This document shows positions 48,029 to 57,436 of a DNA stretch of 64,000 bases, in pieces. Source of the stretch: Kalmanozyma brasiliensis GHG001 (lineage: Eukaryota; Basidiomycota; Ustilaginomycetes; Ustilaginales). Position numbers and translations under genes: made by a program. The stretch lies in assembly GCF_000497045.1 (NCBI RefSeq), contig NW_015961965.1, forward strand, positions 314,779 through 378,778. Direction: 5' to 3'. The stretch's first letter is position 1; every line of letters begins with the position of its first letter. Below the pieces are notes generated by a model that did no database searches, was not told where the DNA came from, and saw only the letters and a list, made by a program, of their open reading frames with translations.

Positions 48029-48631
48029 TTTTGAGAGCAAACAACGACGAGTGAATGGTGATGGTAACGGAGAAAGATGTAGCGGTTGCTGCTTTTTGTG
48101 CGAGTGTGGGGTAACGGAAGCGATTGCCGGCGAGACCGGCCTTTTTTGGACACGATTTTCTGGCTGCAGAGCCGAGCCTCCGGCAGCGCGCCTTTGCCGG
48201 TGGCCGAACAAGGCCGACGTGCGGATATGCGCAACCATGGTTGTCAGGACCTACCTCTTCTCTGTCCTAACATTCAAGCTGGCCATTGACATCGACTCCG
48301 CTCTCATGGTGGTCGTGCATTCGCCAGCAGAGCATAGTGACCAGGAAGAGAAGGCTTGGTGTCGAGAGTTTTTTGTTGTCTCCTTTTCTGTGTCGAATTT
48401 TGGAGCCGTTCCATTTTCCTCCGCGGACAGCTGTCAACGATCATGCTCGACTTCACGAGTCATTCACCAGCACCATGCAAGCATGGCAGGAGTCTGTATC
48501 ATTCAATAGTGCATGAAATGTAGAGCCCCTCGGACGATGGGCTTCCGCATGCTGGTGCAGCTCTAGATTGTCTCGAACCACAAACTTGAGCTCGTCCACC
48601 CCACACCGCCTTCTCTCTACCATCTTCAACA
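48029..48631. promoter_or_regulatory. Divergent promoter region, acyl-CoA oxidase / methyltransferase
   Basis: 603 bp between two start codons. A 175-codon plus-strand frame crosses it but overlaps the acyl-CoA oxidase start and has no recognisable domain. I see no clear binding site for a known fatty-acid regulator. Confidence 0.45.
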
Positions 48632-49588
48632 ATGACTACCAACGCAGAACAGCTCTTCCAACTCAAAGCGGTGGATGTGGCCGCGCGGCACGTCCAGCCC
48701 TCTTCCTCTCGAGGCAATCCTTTGAGCGTGCAGAGCGTCCAGACAGCGCACCGGTTCGACATCCTCTACAGCTGGCTGACGGGCGCTGATCCCTCGTCAT
48801 CAGCCCCTGTAGCCGAAGATGCGAAGTATGATCTGCTGGCGGGTAGCGTGATGGACCTGGGCTGTGGGCAGGGCGACCAGACTGGCGCGTTGGCTGCGGT
48901 GCACGCTGCCAACCCCGATCTCTACACAAAAAACGGTCGACCAGCCAGCATCGTCGGCGTCGACCCTGCCCCACCCGACTACGGCGCACCATACACGCTT
49001 CAGCAAGCTCAAGACGTCCTCTCCCAAGCCTACCCCAATCTATCCTTCGTGCTCGGCAAGACAGCGCAAGAGGTGCTTGCGACGCTCACCGTGGACACGG
49101 TCATGCTATCGCACAGCATGTGGTACTTCCCTTCCGCTCATGTCCTCAAGGAGACCTTCATCGCGATCCGCGAGGCGGGAGTGAAACATCTGCTGCTCGC
49201 AGAATGGGCATTGAGCATCTCGCATCCAGACGCGCTCCCACACCTCCTCGCCGTGCTACTCCAGGGACAATCGCCGGTGCAAGGTGGTAACGTGCAGCTC
49301 GTACTCAGCCCCATGCAGATAAAAGCTCTGGCAAGGGAGGCAGGCTGGAAAGTGGATCGAGAGGTGACATTTGCACCAGCGGAAAAGCTCCAAGATGGAG
49401 GTTGGGAGGTGGATATAGCGCGAGATGCGGCGCAAGAGGCGGCCAAAATGGACTGCGAGGGGTACGCGACAAAACAGAAGCTGCAACAGAGCGTGGAGAC
49501 GACAAAGAACGCAATGGAGGAAGCGGTGGTCAGGATAGGGAGGGTGAGATGCATGGACGTGTGGACTGCCCTTCTCAGTCCGATCTAG
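48632..49588 (+). CDS. SAM-dependent methyltransferase, class I, unknown substrate
   Basis: 318 residues. The glycine-rich motif I reads VMDLGCGQGDQTGAL at about 72-86. An acidic residue ends the second strand (SIVGVDPAPPD), and a motif IV-like strand is VDTVMLSHSMWYFPS. This is a Rossmann-fold class I methyltransferase of the Methyltransf_11/25 sort. There is no targeting peptide or membrane segment. The C-terminus is a long amphipathic helix rich in Lys/Glu. The substrate cannot be inferred. Its divergent partner is a peroxisomal acyl-CoA oxidase and its convergent neighbour pantothenate kinase; no biosynthetic cluster is visible. Confidence 0.75.
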   Translation: MTTNAEQLFQLKAVDVAARHVQPSSSRGNPLSVQSVQTAHRFDILYSWLTGADPSSSAPVAEDAKYDLLAGSVMDLGCGQGDQTGALAAVHAANPDLYTKNGRPASIVGVDPAPPDYGAPYTLQQAQDVLSQAYPNLSFVLGKTAQEVLATLTVDTVMLSHSMWYFPSAHVLKETFIAIREAGVKHLLLAEWALSISHPDALPHLLAVLLQGQSPVQGGNVQLVLSPMQIKALAREAGWKVDREVTFAPAEKLQDGGWEVDIARDAAQEAAKMDCEGYATKQKLQQSVETTKNAMEEAVVRIGRVRCMDVWTALLSPI

Positions 49589-49703
49589 TCACACAAGATG
49601 CTTGTACATGCGGAAGCACCGCCTCGTGCGGCTGTCGGTGTTGCGTTGAGTACATAGAGCTGTCTAAAAATACACAAATGAAGCATCCTGTCTGCGATTG
49701 TTT

Positions 49704-52010
49704 CTAAGATGTCCGATCCACAGCCGACTGAGCAAGCTGCTGCGCCTCCTGATTGGCGATCAACGAGTCCAACGACGAAAGCAGGCTGTCCAGCTTTCCT
49801 TCGAGACCACCTACCACCTCCTCGGTCTGCTCCAGATTCGCCAGCAGGCTCAAGATCTCATTCCTCTCTGCCTGTGCTGCCGCTGGATCCGCACCATTCG
49901 TCGTCGGTATTTGCAACGACTTGAGCGAGGCGAGAATCTCGTTGAGCTGCGCTGCTTCGTCCTGCCCCTCCACGGCTTCTGCTTCGTCCGAGTCTGCGCG
50001 AGCAATGCCGTTCGCTTGCTGAGCTGACGGCTGTCGCGCGGGCTGGCTCTGCTGACTCATGAGACGGTTGAGAAAGTCCAGGTCAGACTGCGGTTGCGAG
50101 CCCAGGTGCTTCTCTTGCTGTGTCGACTCTTGTGTTGGTGTTTTGTTGTCTGGGTCATGCGACTCTGCTTGGCGCAAAGCAGCCAAAAGCGGGTTTGATA
50201 GCGTCGCTGTGGAGTCTGCTGGTGCAGCTGGCTCAGGCAGTCCGTCGCCGTTGAGCACGGGTGGTTGCAAAGAGGCTTCCTGGATCTTACCCCAATCGAT
50301 CGGCTCGTCCGACGACGAAGCTGGAGACACAGAGCGTCCAAGTCCCGACGGCACGGACGGCGTCGACCTGCCCGCTGAGCCTGCCAGAGCAGCAGCCATA
50401 GCTTGTGCGGCCGCCCTCCCATTCGACGACGTCGGATCCTGCGTGACATGCTTGATCCATGCACCAATCGCGCCAAGGTATCCCTCGTGTCGAAGGAAGA
50501 AGGCGCGCTTCGTGCCCTTACTCCAGAAGCGAATGGCGTACGAAAGCGTGCTGATCGTCGCCTGGTGACCGCGAATGAAGCATCCACCAAAGTAGATGCG
50601 ATCGAGATTGTACTTTTCCGCATTCATGTATGCGATCTGACCGATGTTGTTCGAGATGGCATACAGCAACGACTTGCAAATGTCTTCGGACCGGAACTTC
50701 TTGCGGCGACCTTCGGCGTTGCGAGGAGCCGACGAGTTCGGATCTTTGCGGAAGACCTTGCCGAAGGAAGAGGCAATAGTCGAGCTCTTGAGACCGAGAT
50801 GATCGAGGCCGACCGAGCCGTAAATGTCACCGACAAGCATGTCGACGCTCGCGTTGTCTCCCTGTTCCGAGAGCTCGAGCATCTCGTCGAAGCTGTCCGC
50901 GTCCGTGAGCAAGGAAAGGAGACCCCACAGCGTACCGCCACCCAGCGACGTGCCCGAGACTCGCTCAAACTTGCCAAAGTCGTCTACCTTGATGATCGAG
51001 ACTCCCGAGCCGATATTGACCAGCAAACAGGGCAGCTTTGGCGATGGATGCGAGTCGAACATGGGTGCATAGAGGGGCGGATTCGGTGAGGGACGGGGTA
51101 GCGGATGTTGCAATGGTACCGAAGACCGCAATGCCTGTGCATCGGCTCTTGCTTCGGCGTTCTGAGGAAGAGGCGAATGCAATGCTGCCACCAGCTCGTC
51201 CGAGTACCAGAACACTTCATCTGGGATGAGGGTGATAAAGTTGAGACCAGTGATCAAGCAGCCCATTTCGTCTTCCTTGTTGACCTCGATGCCGAGTTCC
51301 TGCTCGAACAAGTCGTACATGAGGTGTGCCCCACCGCCTGTTGCCATGAGCTTGACACCCTTGCGCATGTCTTCAATTGAAACGCCATTAGACGCCGCGG
51401 ACCGTTCGATGAGTTCGCGCAGGAACGAGATGCAGTTGTCAATGTCGCTCGTCTCGAACTTGATAAAGTTGAGTCTTCCTCCTGGCAGAGCAGCTGGTAA
51501 CGAGCGACGTTTGAGTAGGGTGGAGTGGATGGCTGATGCCGATGCGATCTGCGGCGAACCAAGGATGGCGGTAGGCGTCAATGTGCCGGATGCGATGGGA
51601 TGGTCGAGCTGGGCGGGAGGTGTCCTGAAGCCGGTGGGCGGGATTGTGCCGTTTGCCGAGGCCGGCCGCGAGCGGAAGCTGGAAGTGCTAGCTTTAGGCG
51701 GGAGGGTGTTGGGCGTCGAGGAGGATCCAGCAGCAGACGGCAGAGCTGAATTGAGCATGGCTGGTGATGAGATGGTTGGTGAGGAGGGCATGGACTCGCT
51801 GGACCGCGAGTGTGTGAAATAGACGACTTTTGCCAGTGATCCACCGACATCGACGGCGATATGCGACACTGCCTCGACGTGATTGGGCAGGTAGATGTCG
51901 CGGCTGTCTCTCTGATCTGGACTCGAGGCGCCATCTTCCATGATCTTGGCTCCTCGCGTGTCGACAAAGATCTCGACGGGAGGAGCAGGAAAGGATTGTG
52001 TGCTGTTCAT
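49704..52010 (-). CDS. CAB1: Pantothenate kinase (eukaryotic type II) with C-terminal extension
   Basis: 768 residues from MNSTQSFPAPP; the frame continues upstream only from a TTG. The kinase makes 4'-phosphopantothenate, the controlling step of CoA synthesis, in the cytosol. The catalytic part (about 50-520) shows the acetate/sugar-kinase-fold phosphate loop AVDVGGSLAKVVYF, then KFETSDIDNCISFLREL, LMATGGGAHLMYDLFEQ, LLVNIGSGVSIIKVD, GTSLGGGTLWGLLSLLT and IYFGGCFIRGH. A Ser/Pro-rich insertion of roughly 100 residues follows the first strand. Residues 519-768 are extra compared with yeast Cab1 (367 residues). They are polar and end in a Leu-heptad helical segment (LNEILASLKSLQI, then LANLEQTEEVVGGLEGKLDSLL) that looks like a coiled coil. 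Confidence 0.93.
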   Translation of the reverse strand: MNSTQSFPAPPVEIFVDTRGAKIMEDGASSPDQRDSRDIYLPNHVEAVSHIAVDVGGSLAKVVYFTHSRSSESMPSSPTISSPAMLNSALPSAAGSSSTPNTLPPKASTSSFRSRPASANGTIPPTGFRTPPAQLDHPIASGTLTPTAILGSPQIASASAIHSTLLKRRSLPAALPGGRLNFIKFETSDIDNCISFLRELIERSAASNGVSIEDMRKGVKLMATGGGAHLMYDLFEQELGIEVNKEDEMGCLITGLNFITLIPDEVFWYSDELVAALHSPLPQNAEARADAQALRSSVPLQHPLPRPSPNPPLYAPMFDSHPSPKLPCLLVNIGSGVSIIKVDDFGKFERVSGTSLGGGTLWGLLSLLTDADSFDEMLELSEQGDNASVDMLVGDIYGSVGLDHLGLKSSTIASSFGKVFRKDPNSSAPRNAEGRRKKFRSEDICKSLLYAISNNIGQIAYMNAEKYNLDRIYFGGCFIRGHQATISTLSYAIRFWSKGTKRAFFLRHEGYLGAIGAWIKHVTQDPTSSNGRAAAQAMAAALAGSAGRSTPSVPSGLGRSVSPASSSDEPIDWGKIQEASLQPPVLNGDGLPEPAAPADSTATLSNPLLAALRQAESHDPDNKTPTQESTQQEKHLGSQPQSDLDFLNRLMSQQSQPARQPSAQQANGIARADSDEAEAVEGQDEAAQLNEILASLKSLQIPTTNGADPAAAQAERNEILSLLANLEQTEEVVGGLEGKLDSLLSSLDSLIANQEAQQLAQSAVDRTS

Positions 52011-53085
52011 GATGGGCAGTCGGGCTGCTTGCAATCCCTCTCTGGTTGCCGTGCTTGTAGAAATCGTCTAGTATGAGCGGAGATGTGAAGCTCGGTGAGG
52101 AAAGCCTCAATGGTCTCGATCGGATGGGAATGTAGCGCCCCGTGTGAGGGTCAGGTTGCTTGGCTCCGAGCCCGGTCCTTAGCTGTGATCCGAGCTCGGC
52201 TTGTACGATGCTCGGCGGATTGAAGTGGCAGCACAAGCTCAGTGCGACGTCCTGCGTGCGTGCAATCGAGGTCGATCGAGGTCGTCGAGGAAGGGGCGAC
52301 TTGTGTAGATCCGAATGCGAGTGTGATGTGGTCAAGATGGAACTGAGCTGGTGACGCAAACAGGAAGCGAAGGGTCCTTTGAAAGTGACTGGAGAGGAAA
52401 TAAGGCTCTACGGCAAAGACGGGGCTGACTGCTCTCGGCTGCGGCTACTTTGTTTGAGTCGCCTGGTCTGACCGTCACTTTCGAGGTCCAATCAAACAAG
52501 CCGCAATTCCAGTCTGCTGCGTTTTCCCTCTTTTTCCTTTGGGGTAAGGGCCTCGCTATCCCCGGGGAAAGCGGTCGAACTCACCGAAGCAGCGGCAGAT
52601 CCGTACAGCACGCATGCATGTGCGTATGCTATCCTCACACTCTCACTCCCACGACGTCGGTCTCTTCCGGCTATTGTCGGTCGGCAGCCCATCCGATGAC
52701 GGCCCTTCCTTGGCAATGATCAAAGGAAGGGGCAAATTTGTCCTCTGTGACAAGCGTGACTCGCAGCCACACAGACTCTGCAGATGAAGCCGGCGTTTCG
52801 CCGAATTTGACGACCCTGGCTGAGCACCGAAAGCGAAGCCTTTCCACGCCACGTTTCGCGTGTCAGACAAGAGAGACGATATCGGCATGTCAGTGTATTT
52901 CTTCCGTCAGTCTCCTTGCGGCATCTTCATCGCTGCTTGGTCCGTGCTGTTCTCACACGACATGCTGTCGCTCTCAAACGACGCGCTGTCACAAATGATG
53001 ATGGGTGTGTAAGTGGTGTATGCTTCCGGTCCTGCTTGTGTTGCCATCTCTATAGTGGTAGTGTTGTCTAAGCGAAAGATACGTC
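52011..53085. other. Intergenic region between pantothenate kinase and CLD1-like gene
   Basis: About 1.1 kb with no supported gene. It carries the pantothenate kinase promoter and the 3' end of the hydrolase transcript. A near-palindromic GCACGCATGCATGTGC sits at 52608-52623. An 89-codon plus-strand frame has no features. Confidence 0.45.
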
Positions 53086-55332
53086 CTACTTGGACGACGC
53101 ATCCGCTTGCCCTCGCAGGATCTTGGTGATGAGCGAGTTGTACGGCGTTGGGTTGTCTAGATAGATGTGATGCCCACTGTTGGGCACGACGAAGCAGTTC
53201 GTCTTGACATTGCCCTGTTTGCGCAGGCGCTTGACCGCCTCCTTGCCACCGCGCACGTCCATCCAATCGTGCTCGCCGTACAGGAAGCTCATGGGCATCT
53301 TGAGTCGCTCGATGCGGTCCACCATGGGTCGCCGAGCGTACGCCCCGGGCGCCAGGATGTGCGCAAGGCAGTACTCGCCCGATCCTTTGCTCAGGAAGAT
53401 GCTCTGGCAGTAGGCATGCAGCGATCGCAGCTCGTCCTCGGGCAGTGCGCCAAATCGTCGTGATGTGTATCGTCCAGCGAACATGGGTCCGAAGAAGAGC
53501 GAACCTCGCAGGATTCCGAAAGGCGACACATTTTGCTCCCACAGGAAGCCAAACACGGATCGCATACGCTTCGAGAACCTTGGCGGGTTATGCGAGCCGC
53601 GTTCGGGCTCACTCGACTGTCCAGAGCGAGGAATCTTGGCGGAATCGACCGTCTGAGTCGTCTCGGAGCGCGCCAAGGGCTGGGTGGCCGAGGATGCGCT
53701 GTTGCTGTTGCCTTCGATGATGCCACCTGCGCGGTTCTGCGCTGCTTTCTTGACCATGTCATTAGCGGTACGCTCGTCTTTCATCTCCTGTTTGGTCGAT
53801 TGTGGTGCAATGTTCTCTTGCGGCTGCTTGACTTCTTGCTCCACAGCCGATCGGTTCTTGGGCGCGAACGTGCCGCCATTCGAGACTTCATCCTCAGGCG
53901 GCGCCGTCGGTATACCAACTGGGCTCACCAGCACCAGTCTCTCGACGCGCGAAGGATACCGAAGAGCATATGCAAGCGACAAGTAGCCGCCCAGACTGTG
54001 CCCCACCAGCACCATCTTTTCGAGACCCATTTTGCTTCGCCAATCCTCCAGACTGCTGATGAAGAAGCTCTCTGCAGCTGCTACACGCGTATCGGTGTTC
54101 TTGGTCTCGCTCGACGGGATGTGGAAGGTGGGGCGCGAGGATCGACCCATTCCTAGCCAGTCAAGCACGTACAGTCGCGAGTTGGGGACTTTGGCCATTG
54201 ACTCGATGTTCTGGAAGAAGAAGGCGCTGCCGGCACCATAGCCGTGCGCCAACACAATCTTGGTCTCGTTCTTGATCTCTTGCTCCTTCTCCTTCGAGTA
54301 GGGGATGCCGATCTCGAGCATATTGATCTTGCGTCCTGATGGAGGCGTGTACGGCTTGACACCGGCTTCTGGTGTTGGGGTCAGCTCGAGATTATCGTTG
54401 ATCGCTGGTCCGTCTAGATTGGCATCGCCGAGGACAGGCAGTCCACTTTCGGCAGCTGGTCTGACTGCGGGAGAGCCAGCGAGCGAGGAAGATGCCGAAC
54501 CAGGCAGGCTCTTGCGGGCAGAGGAAGGGCTGTTTGCTACATTGCCACCCAGATCGACGAGACGAATGCAGCCTACCTTGCCGTCAGCAGCCGGCGTGAG
54601 GCCGATTGTCATAGTCGAAGGCTCCTTGCTGCGCTGGAACGGCCAGAATTTGGGCGACTGGAAGAAAGAACCCATAGAAGAAGAGGTAGCCGTCGCCGTT
54701 GCCGGTGGCACAGTGTCATTGGTGGTAGCAGCGCCAGCTCGGCGTGCCCATTCTAGACCGTGCGCCAGCCCCTTGCCATCGCGTAGCACCTCGTTCTCGC
54801 AGATGACATTGTTGACCGAAGCACCTTCAAAGTAGCCAGTGGAGCGGTACAGATGCAGCTCAGCTTCGGCGGCGTCTTGCACCGGATTTGCTTTCCACCA
54901 TGCAGCGAACGAAGTTTTGAAGCTGGAAGGGATGGGTGGAGCGACGTACGATGCCGTCTCGGCCACTGCCGACGCCTTCTCGGACGAAGCAAGGGCCGAG
55001 TCGGATGAAGAGGATGGCAACGCTGCAGCAGCCTCTGCCTTGAGCGTCGTTGGGCGGAGTGCAGGCGAAGTAGGTGCCGTCTGTGATGTCAGCACCGATG
55101 CCTGGCGTCTCTGTTGTTGTGCGGAAAGCTCAGGTGCGGCAACGCCGGACGACAGCTTGTCGGCAGCGGATTGCGACTGCATCTTGAGTGCAGGCGCTTG
55201 ATGAGCAAGCGTTCGGACGAGCCGATGCTGGTGGCGCAAGTGACTGATAGAGGCAAGGAGTGATTCAGTCTTGGTCTTGTAGCAAGAGAACACTCGAGAT
55301 GGACGACCGAGAGTCAGGGTCGCTCTGAGCAT
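53086..55332 (-). CDS. Alpha/beta hydrolase of the ABHD4/5-CLD1 family
   Basis: 748 residues. The first 50 (MLRATLTLGRPSRVFSCYK...) are basic and suit a mitochondrial presequence. The hydrolase core shows ETKIVLAHGYGAGSAFF (oxyanion strand), YVLDWLGMGRSSRP, and the nucleophile elbow GHSLGG at about 443-448. Asp in YGEHDWMDVRGG and His in NSGHHIYLDNP (near 721) complete the triad. HHIYLD also fits the HX4D acyltransferase motif shared by CGI-58/ABHD5, Ict1 and Cld1. Yeast Cld1 removes an acyl chain from cardiolipin before remodelling. Large low-complexity insertions (about 80-330, and 475-600 between core strands) make it twice the usual size. Cld1-like function is the best guess; lysophosphatidate acyltransferase or lipase activity is the alternative. 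Confidence 0.82.
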   Translation of the reverse strand: MLRATLTLGRPSRVFSCYKTKTESLLASISHLRHQHRLVRTLAHQAPALKMQSQSAADKLSSGVAAPELSAQQQRRQASVLTSQTAPTSPALRPTTLKAEAAAALPSSSSDSALASSEKASAVAETASYVAPPIPSSFKTSFAAWWKANPVQDAAEAELHLYRSTGYFEGASVNNVICENEVLRDGKGLAHGLEWARRAGAATTNDTVPPATATATSSSMGSFFQSPKFWPFQRSKEPSTMTIGLTPAADGKVGCIRLVDLGGNVANSPSSARKSLPGSASSSLAGSPAVRPAAESGLPVLGDANLDGPAINDNLELTPTPEAGVKPYTPPSGRKINMLEIGIPYSKEKEQEIKNETKIVLAHGYGAGSAFFFQNIESMAKVPNSRLYVLDWLGMGRSSRPTFHIPSSETKNTDTRVAAAESFFISSLEDWRSKMGLEKMVLVGHSLGGYLSLAYALRYPSRVERLVLVSPVGIPTAPPEDEVSNGGTFAPKNRSAVEQEVKQPQENIAPQSTKQEMKDERTANDMVKKAAQNRAGGIIEGNSNSASSATQPLARSETTQTVDSAKIPRSGQSSEPERGSHNPPRFSKRMRSVFGFLWEQNVSPFGILRGSLFFGPMFAGRYTSRRFGALPEDELRSLHAYCQSIFLSKGSGEYCLAHILAPGAYARRPMVDRIERLKMPMSFLYGEHDWMDVRGGKEAVKRLRKQGNVKTNCFVVPNSGHHIYLDNPTPYNSLITKILRGQADASSK

Positions 55333-56403
55333 TCGATATCGCCCTTGCCGAATCCGTCGGGGTGAGCTTCGCGTCTGCCGACGAGTACTTGTCTACAGGA
55401 TTCTCGGAGGGGCGCCCTAATGTCGCGGGCTGACCGATTTGAAGTCAGTCGGTCGAGGTGGTGGTCCGAGGGATGGAAGGATCAAGGGACGTCGATCAGA
55501 GATCACAAGAAGGACGAGCACGTTCAAGACGTTCACAACGGGCGGACATGCAACTCGGCACGAAACGTGTTCAATCAGGGTCTGTTGCTGGTGTAACTTT
55601 CCAAGGACTCAGGGTCGAGCCTCGCTTCCGTAAGAGGCTCTTTGTTCACCCTTGATCTGTCTTAGGTTACTATCTTCCGGAGCGCCTATGCTGAGCAGAT
55701 ACGGCATGTTTGGCAAGCATTCCGTCGACAAGTTTCACGCCACGCATCAGTCAGCATCTCAAGCCGCTGCCAATCGTTTGGCAATCACAATCGCGCTTTT
55801 TGCATCCGCGGATGAGAATGCCTGGCAAGCACATGCAATTCCGGCGGCTATCCGGCTCTACGCCAGCAGAGAGAACATCAAATTCTTCCCGAGAAGAAGC
55901 AGAGCGCTGCCATGCGGGCGTATCGCAGAGATGCAAAGATGCGCGGTGCTACGCGTCATCGATGCCGCAAAGGCGGTGCCTCCATCGTGCAAAACAGGTA
56001 CACAAAAGCCACATCACCAGATCGAGCGCTTGATCCGCGGAGCAGCCGAGGACGTGGTGGAGGCCTAGCAAATATTTTGCTTTCAACAGCATAAGTCGGC
56101 TTAACAAATTTACGAGAAAAATACTCGGCTGCTCGATCGGGACCAGATGACCGAGGCCCCAAATTTCACGCGGGCAGCAGCGCGCGGTCTCAGAGAGAGG
56201 TGTGGAGCAAAGGCAGTCAGCCGAGCCCTAAAGATTGAACGTGCGTGCATGCATGCATCCCGTGAGGGTTGGCCATGACCATCATCTTGACACCTCTCTA
56301 CATCCTCCGCGCTCTCAGCCATTGCGACACAATCACACCCATCCACCCCTAGGGACACATTCGAGATCATAGCAGCTTCCACACTCAACACTACACCGCA
56401 GTC
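55333..56403. other. Intergenic region between CLD1-like gene and VTI1 (divergent)
   Basis: About 1.07 kb between two divergent starts. A 138-codon plus-strand frame (55652-56068) opens only from a TTG and resembles nothing. The stretch around 56068-56130 is AT-rich, with the small palindrome AGCAAATATTTTGCT. TGCATGCATGCAT lies near 56246. Probably regulatory for VTI1. Confidence 0.45.
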
Positions 56404-57236
56404 ATGTCCGAACTCTTCGACAGCTACGCCTCGGATCTCCAGCAGCTCAAGGAGGGCATCCGTCAGAAGCTCGACCAGGCCAAATCGCAGAATGGCGAAG
56501 CAAAGAAGTCGACGCTGCGACGCGCAGAGATGGAGCTCGAAGAGGCCGAAGAAGTGATCTCGCAGATGGATATCGAAGTGCAAGGCTTTCCACAATCAGT
56601 GCGGTCACGCTACTCGGTACAGATTCGGGGCTTCAGACAAGAGGTGCAGAATCTCAACAAGGAGGTGCGATCAGGTCTGTCTTCAGGTGGCGGACGGGGC
56701 GGATTCAATGCAGCATATGCGGACGACGACGACGATCTCGAAGCCGCTGACTCTGCGACGGCGAATCGTCAGAGGTTGTTGCAAGGCACTGCATCCCTCG
56801 AGGACGGAACGAGGAGGTTGGAGGAGTCCAACAGGCTTGCTTTGGAGACTGAGGACCTTGGTGCTGATATCCTGCGCGACTTGAGGAGCCAAAGGGAGCA
56901 GATCGAGAACTCAAGAGACACGGTAAGTGCACCTCGTTGGGGCTGGAGCCAAGTTACGGCGTGCTGATTCTCATTCCGACCCATTGTCTTGCTCTCACAG
57001 CTACGAGAGGCGGATCAGAGCATCGATCGTTCATCCAAGACACTGTCCAAGATGATCCGACGGTACGTGTTAACGAGTTTCCTCTGTCTGGTTCCCCATC
57101 AACGCGCCTGACTGACCTCACCCTTCATCTTTACCTTCTGCGCTGCAGGGCCAAACAGCAAAAATTGGTTACCGTAGGGATCATCGTCTGCCTCGTCCTC
57201 TTGATTCTTCTCATCCTGTACAACAAGCTCTTCTGA
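56404..57236 (+). CDS. VTI1: Vti1-type Qb-SNARE
   Basis: Three exons: 56404-56922, 57001-57062 and 57149-57236. The introns are 78 nt (GTAAGT...CTCACAG) and 86 nt (GTACGT...CTGCAG). They give 222 residues, with the phase restored at both junctions. The N-terminal Habc-type bundle (FDSYASDLQQLKEGIRQKLD; EMELEEAEEVISQMDIEVQG) leads to the SNARE helix (TRRLEESNRLALETEDLGAD, then READQSIDRSSKTLSKMIRR). A single C-terminal anchor LVTVGIIVCLVLLILLILYN follows. Vti1 acts in Golgi-to-endosome/vacuole and retrograde fusion with several syntaxin partners. Length equals yeast Vti1 (217). The unspliced first frame would stop before the anchor, so splicing is required. Confidence 0.95.
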
Positions 57237-57436
57237 GCATCTCGGCTTCAGTCACGGTTCCTTTCACTTCCGACTTGCGATTGTACATATGGCTTCTTGC
57301 TCGCGAACAGCAGCATTTCTTACGGACCACAGACCAGGCCAACTTCGCAGACACGGAACGAATGCTGATATGATATGATTGTCGCGGACATCTAGGTCGA
57401 TACGCCTTCGCGACTGCACACACTGAATGCTCACGC

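Noticed and set aside
55652..56068. 138-codon frame between CLD1-like gene and VTI1
   Set aside because: It opens only from a TTG, has no similarity and lies in a divergent promoter region.
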